DNA from: Priapulus caudatus
Lineage: Eukaryota > Priapulida > Priapulimorpha > Priapulimorphida > Priapulidae
Assembly (NCBI RefSeq): GCF_000485595.1
Contig: NW_014577482.1
Coordinates: forward strand, 97,699 to 121,080
Direction: 5' to 3'
DNA length: 23,382 nt
In this document: one piece after another, positions 21,271 to 23,382 of the stretch
Position numbering within the stretch: position 1 is the first letter of the stretch
Layout: every line of letters begins with the position of its first letter
Made by a program: the position numbers and the translations under genes
The notes under the pieces: model-generated
Database searches by the model: none
The model's input: the letters and a program-made list of their open reading frames with translations, nothing else
What the model was told of the DNA's origin: nothing

Positions 21271-21829
21271 ATGGTTTTGTACTACGAGTCGGGTTATAAC
21301 ACAATGTTCCCGAGTCGGCACGCCGCTGCCCAGTCGGGCTACAATCTCAACCTCGGCCACGTCGGCTACGCGCACCAGCACGCTCCCGCGCAGTGCGGCC
21401 CGTCCGACTTCAGCTACGCGTCCGATCCGGGTCTGCAGCAGACCGGATGGCCGACGATCTACGGCTCGAGCGTACCGCCGCGCAACCACGCCGCACCGGG
21501 ATTCGAACCGAACTTCAAGTTCGAGGACGCGTGGTCGTCGATACTGCCGTCGTCGTCCGTCTCGTCGCCGCTGTCGGTGGCGACGACGCCGCAGACGTAC
21601 AATCCGCTCGGACGGTCGTCCGGATCCGGCCTGCCCGGACCGTGCCTCGACTCGTATAGTACTTACAATAACAATCGCGTCACGTGTAATGCGATCATCG
21701 GTGGCAATGCGGCGATGAACGGAGCTTCGAGTCACCACGGCAACCCGCATCTGCACTCGGCAGCTGCCGACAACGGCTCGCGACAGAACCGCGGACCTTA
21801 CGAGTGGATGAAAAAATCTCCGATCACAG
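21271..21829 (+). CDS. Cdx: Caudal/Cdx homeobox protein, first coding exon
   Basis: Encodes 186 residues plus one base of codon 187 (phase-1 intron). Caudal/Cdx proteins are nuclear homeodomain activators that pattern the posterior body and gut. Seen here: start MVLYYESGYNTMFPSR; Gln/His/Tyr-rich activation region with GWPTIYG (about residues 57-63); FKFEDAWSSILPSSS (about 84-98); Ser/Thr/Asn-rich linker; hexapeptide GPYEWMKKSP at 175-184 with YEWM at 177-180, the diagnostic Cdx form of the TALE-cofactor contact motif. The start is chosen from ACCATGG context and an in-frame TAA 27 nt upstream. The exon ends CAG|GTACGT; beyond it the frame gives only repeat-derived Thr/Arg. In known Cdx genes the homeodomain lies in the following exon, and it is not in this window. 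CpG-rich codons contrast with AT-rich flanks. No frameshift or internal stop is present. Identity strong; exact orthology untested. Confidence 0.9.
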
Positions 21830-21835
21830 GTACGT
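21828..21835 (+). other. Cdx intron 1 splice donor
   Basis: CAG|GTACGT: the exon ends at 21829 and the intron begins at 21830. It lies 7 residues after the hexapeptide, consistent with the usual Cdx intron between hexapeptide and homeodomain. The intron opens with a CACG-rich simple repeat. Confidence 0.8.
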
Positions 21836-22145
21836 ACGCACGCACACGTACCCGTACGTAAACACGGGGCACGCGTGGTGGTGCCTCTGTGTGTGTGTGC
21901 GGCATGCTGCGGCGGCTGCACCGCGGCGCGCGCGCACGCGCACCCGTACACGCACGTACGCATGCACGCATGCACGCACGCCCGCACGGGCACGTAACAC
22001 ACACACGCGCACCCGTACACGCACGTACGCATGCACGCTTGCACGCACGCACGTGTACGTGCACACACATGTACGCGCGCACGTGTACGTGTACACGCAC
22101 GCACGCACACACGCACGCGTGAGTGTCGTACACACACACACACAC
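21836..22145. repeat. CACG/TGCA-rich degenerate array in Cdx intron 1
   Basis: ACGCACGC, GCATGCAC and CGTGTACG words with short CA runs. It includes two copies of a segment reading CGCACCCGTACACGCACGTA followed by CGCATGCACGC (about 21939-21970 and 22007-22038). It ends with ACGCACGCGTGAGTGTCG at 22111-22128, a word also found at the start of both leader copies. Confidence 0.85.
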
Positions 22146-22504
22146 TCAGCCGCGCTTCGGTTCAGTCCAAGTTCAGTGCGCAGTACACTCTCACGTCGAC
22201 AACGTGCGATCGAGTCACAGGTGCGACGAGCTGTTATAATATATTGTGACTCCCATGTGTGCGGCTAGTGTGTAGCGTAATAGCTATACGCAGGCGGCAA
22301 AGCACGCAGAATGAAGATTTAGCGTTATAGTGACCACGCTACTACACCCCCACCTACACCCATCTAGCTCTGCGTGCCAAAGCGTCAACACTTCTAATAT
22401 AAGATGGTGCTATATATTGTGTGCGCTGGCTGTAACGCATCCCGGGAAACCCCCGTAGTACGCACCCGCGAATGCACGCACGCGCACTCGAGCACGCACG
22501 CAGG

Positions 22505-22532
22505 ATGCTGCTGCTGTTGCTGCTGCTGCTGA
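22505..22532. repeat. (CTG)n trinucleotide repeat
   Basis: About 9 CTG triplets with one TTG interruption. The minus strand reads poly-Gln/Ala or Ser in short frames. Confidence 0.85.
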
Positions 22533-22887
22533 CACCGCAGCGGCAGGTCGGGTGAGTGAACGGCGGAGGGACGGGGGGCGTGGCCTGGCTGCCACTTACC
22601 GCCCCGTTGTGAAATTTCGCGCGAATCGCCGATATGCCCATTCAGCGGCCGCCGCTGCACAGTTCTCATCGCGCCGTTCGGCTTTGTTGATGCCGCTTCG
22701 GGCGACTTCGGGCCGAGGAGGCGGAAACCGCCGAAGCAGCGCGAGCTGTGGGTGAGAGTGAGCGAGTGGGTGGGTGGCGGCGCGGTGCGGGCGGTGTGGG
22801 TCGGCAGACGACATCACGGGAGTAAACACAACCTGTCTGACGCGAGCACAGATCTGACGGACCGCGAACATCCGCTGACGGCGGCGG

Positions 22888-22897
22888 TGATTTATTG
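22888..22897 (+). promoter_or_regulatory. Pbx/posterior-Hox composite site TGATTTATTG
   Basis: TGAT plus TTATTG matches the composite bound by Pbx/Exd with posterior Hox proteins, and the TTTAT core also suits Caudal. It lies in CpG-rich DNA between the two leader copies. Occupancy is unknown. Confidence 0.35.
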
Positions 22898-23266
22898 GGC
22901 AACATATTGTCATTACGGTTCCATCAGGCGTTCGGCGGCGCTGCTGCCTACGAGTGAGAAGAACACTAGGCTACCAACTCTGCGCTGGCACGCACGGACC
23001 TTCGCCAGCTCTCTCACTCTCCGGCGCGTGTACACACACTCGAGCAGAACACCGAGTCTTCATCGTCATATCAGCGGTGGTTCATCGTTAGATAAGAGTG
23101 TTGCTTGTTCGACACACACACGCGCACAGCGGCACGTCAGCCATCCGTCAGCCAACTCGTCTGCAACCAACGTTGCTGTGAACGTCGCTGCATCGCGGAC
23201 GCGACTGTTCCACGAGAGTCGGAGAACATCGTTGATGCCAAGATTCATCTAGTGGGACAAGCACAA

Positions 23267-23289
<23 letters not shown>

Positions 23290-23298
<9 letters not shown>

Positions 23299-23382
23299 GT
23301 GAGTGTCGCCGCAGTCGTTCGAAGCTCGGTTGACTCCTTAATCTACGGACCGACAATCCGGGACGACGAGCGACAACCGTAC
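23290..23382 (+). repeat. Exact second copy of Cdx leader start (runs off window)
   Basis: 93 bp identical to 21076-21168 (offset 2214), continuing to the last base of the window. Unlike the other duplicated blocks it has no mismatches or indels. It is preceded by a (CACG)n run, so the left border lies in low-complexity sequence. It is either the start of a second Cdx exon-1 copy or an assembly junction. Confidence 0.95.

Larger units (their letters stand above)
22146..23289. other. CpG-rich complex DNA: Cdx intron 1 or upstream of a second leader copy
   Basis: About 1.1 kb of high-complexity DNA. Features seen: (CTG)n at 22505-22532, GGGGGCGTGGCC (Sp/KLF-like) near 22575, TGATTTATTG (22888-22897; the Pbx plus posterior-Hox type composite), and a (CACG)n run at 23269-23298. 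A 166-codon + frame (22752-23252) is open but has no domain and no Kozak or splice support. Because the Cdx leader recurs at 23290, this stretch could equally be the true upstream region of a second copy. Confidence 0.5.

Noticed and set aside
21124-22143. 339-codon minus-strand frame across the Cdx exon
   Set aside because: It is antisense to the well-supported Cdx exon and continues into Cys/Val translation of the intronic CACG array; GC-rich codons on the sense strand keep the antisense frame open.
22752-23252. 166-codon + frame between the Cdx leader copies
   Set aside because: No domain, low-information Ser/Thr/Arg-rich translation and no Kozak or splice evidence; a stop-poor CpG-rich sequence explains it.

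Overview
The window is eukaryotic, metazoan nuclear DNA. It is very rich in microsatellites, has no bacterial gene organisation, contains one 25-base N gap, and holds one convincing coding exon with a consensus splice donor. That exon (21271-21829, + strand) is the first coding exon of a Caudal/Cdx homeobox gene. It shows a Caudal-type N-terminus, the Cdx hexapeptide PYEWMKK near residue 180, a strong ACCATGG start, an in-frame upstream stop, and a CAG|GTACGT donor placed before where the homeodomain exon would begin. The homeodomain itself is not in the window. A bilaterian invertebrate, possibly a spiralian (annelid or mollusc-like), would fit; that assignment is inference, made without a database search.

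Layout. 1-7440: non-coding DNA with compound GT/TA, GATA, GA, GAT and TTA arrays; a CpG-rich promoter-like island (about 1860-2465) with YY1, CRE-like and CCAAT motifs; a 34-bp minisatellite (3357-3802) in a pyrimidine-rich stretch; a complex candidate regulatory segment (about 4060-4360) with a 14-bp CACGTG palindrome and an inverted pair of caudal consensus sites; and a TATA-like box at 4721. 7416-21072: a mosaic of duplicated non-coding blocks. Block U occurs at 7416-8975 and 19640-21072. Block V-W-X occurs at 9089-11425 and 16177-18455. Block Y-Z occurs three times, at about 12170-13270, 13296-14757 and 18340-19660. The N gap at 13271-13295 separates two overlapping copies of Y-Z. Within this mosaic, 14758-15885 is single-copy. 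It contains a weak candidate exon with a CxxC cluster and a perfect YY1 motif. 21076-23382: Cdx 5' leader, exon 1, the start of intron 1 (CACG-rich), CpG-rich complex DNA, and then an exact repeat of the first 93 bp of the Cdx leader that runs off the window end.

Interpretation. The U, V-W-X and Y-Z copies differ largely by single-base insertions and deletions, and their edges fall inside TA or CA arrays or at the N gap. This pattern looks more like unmerged haplotypes or noisy long-read assembly than clean tandem gene duplication, although true segmental duplication cannot be excluded from sequence alone. The exact 93-bp leader repeat implies either a second Cdx exon-1 copy beyond the window or an assembly junction. 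Almost all long open frames here are Cys-Val or His-Thr translations of GT/CA arrays and are not genes. I found no convincing tRNA, rRNA, CRISPR array or identifiable transposase, and I do not see a clearly new biological system.
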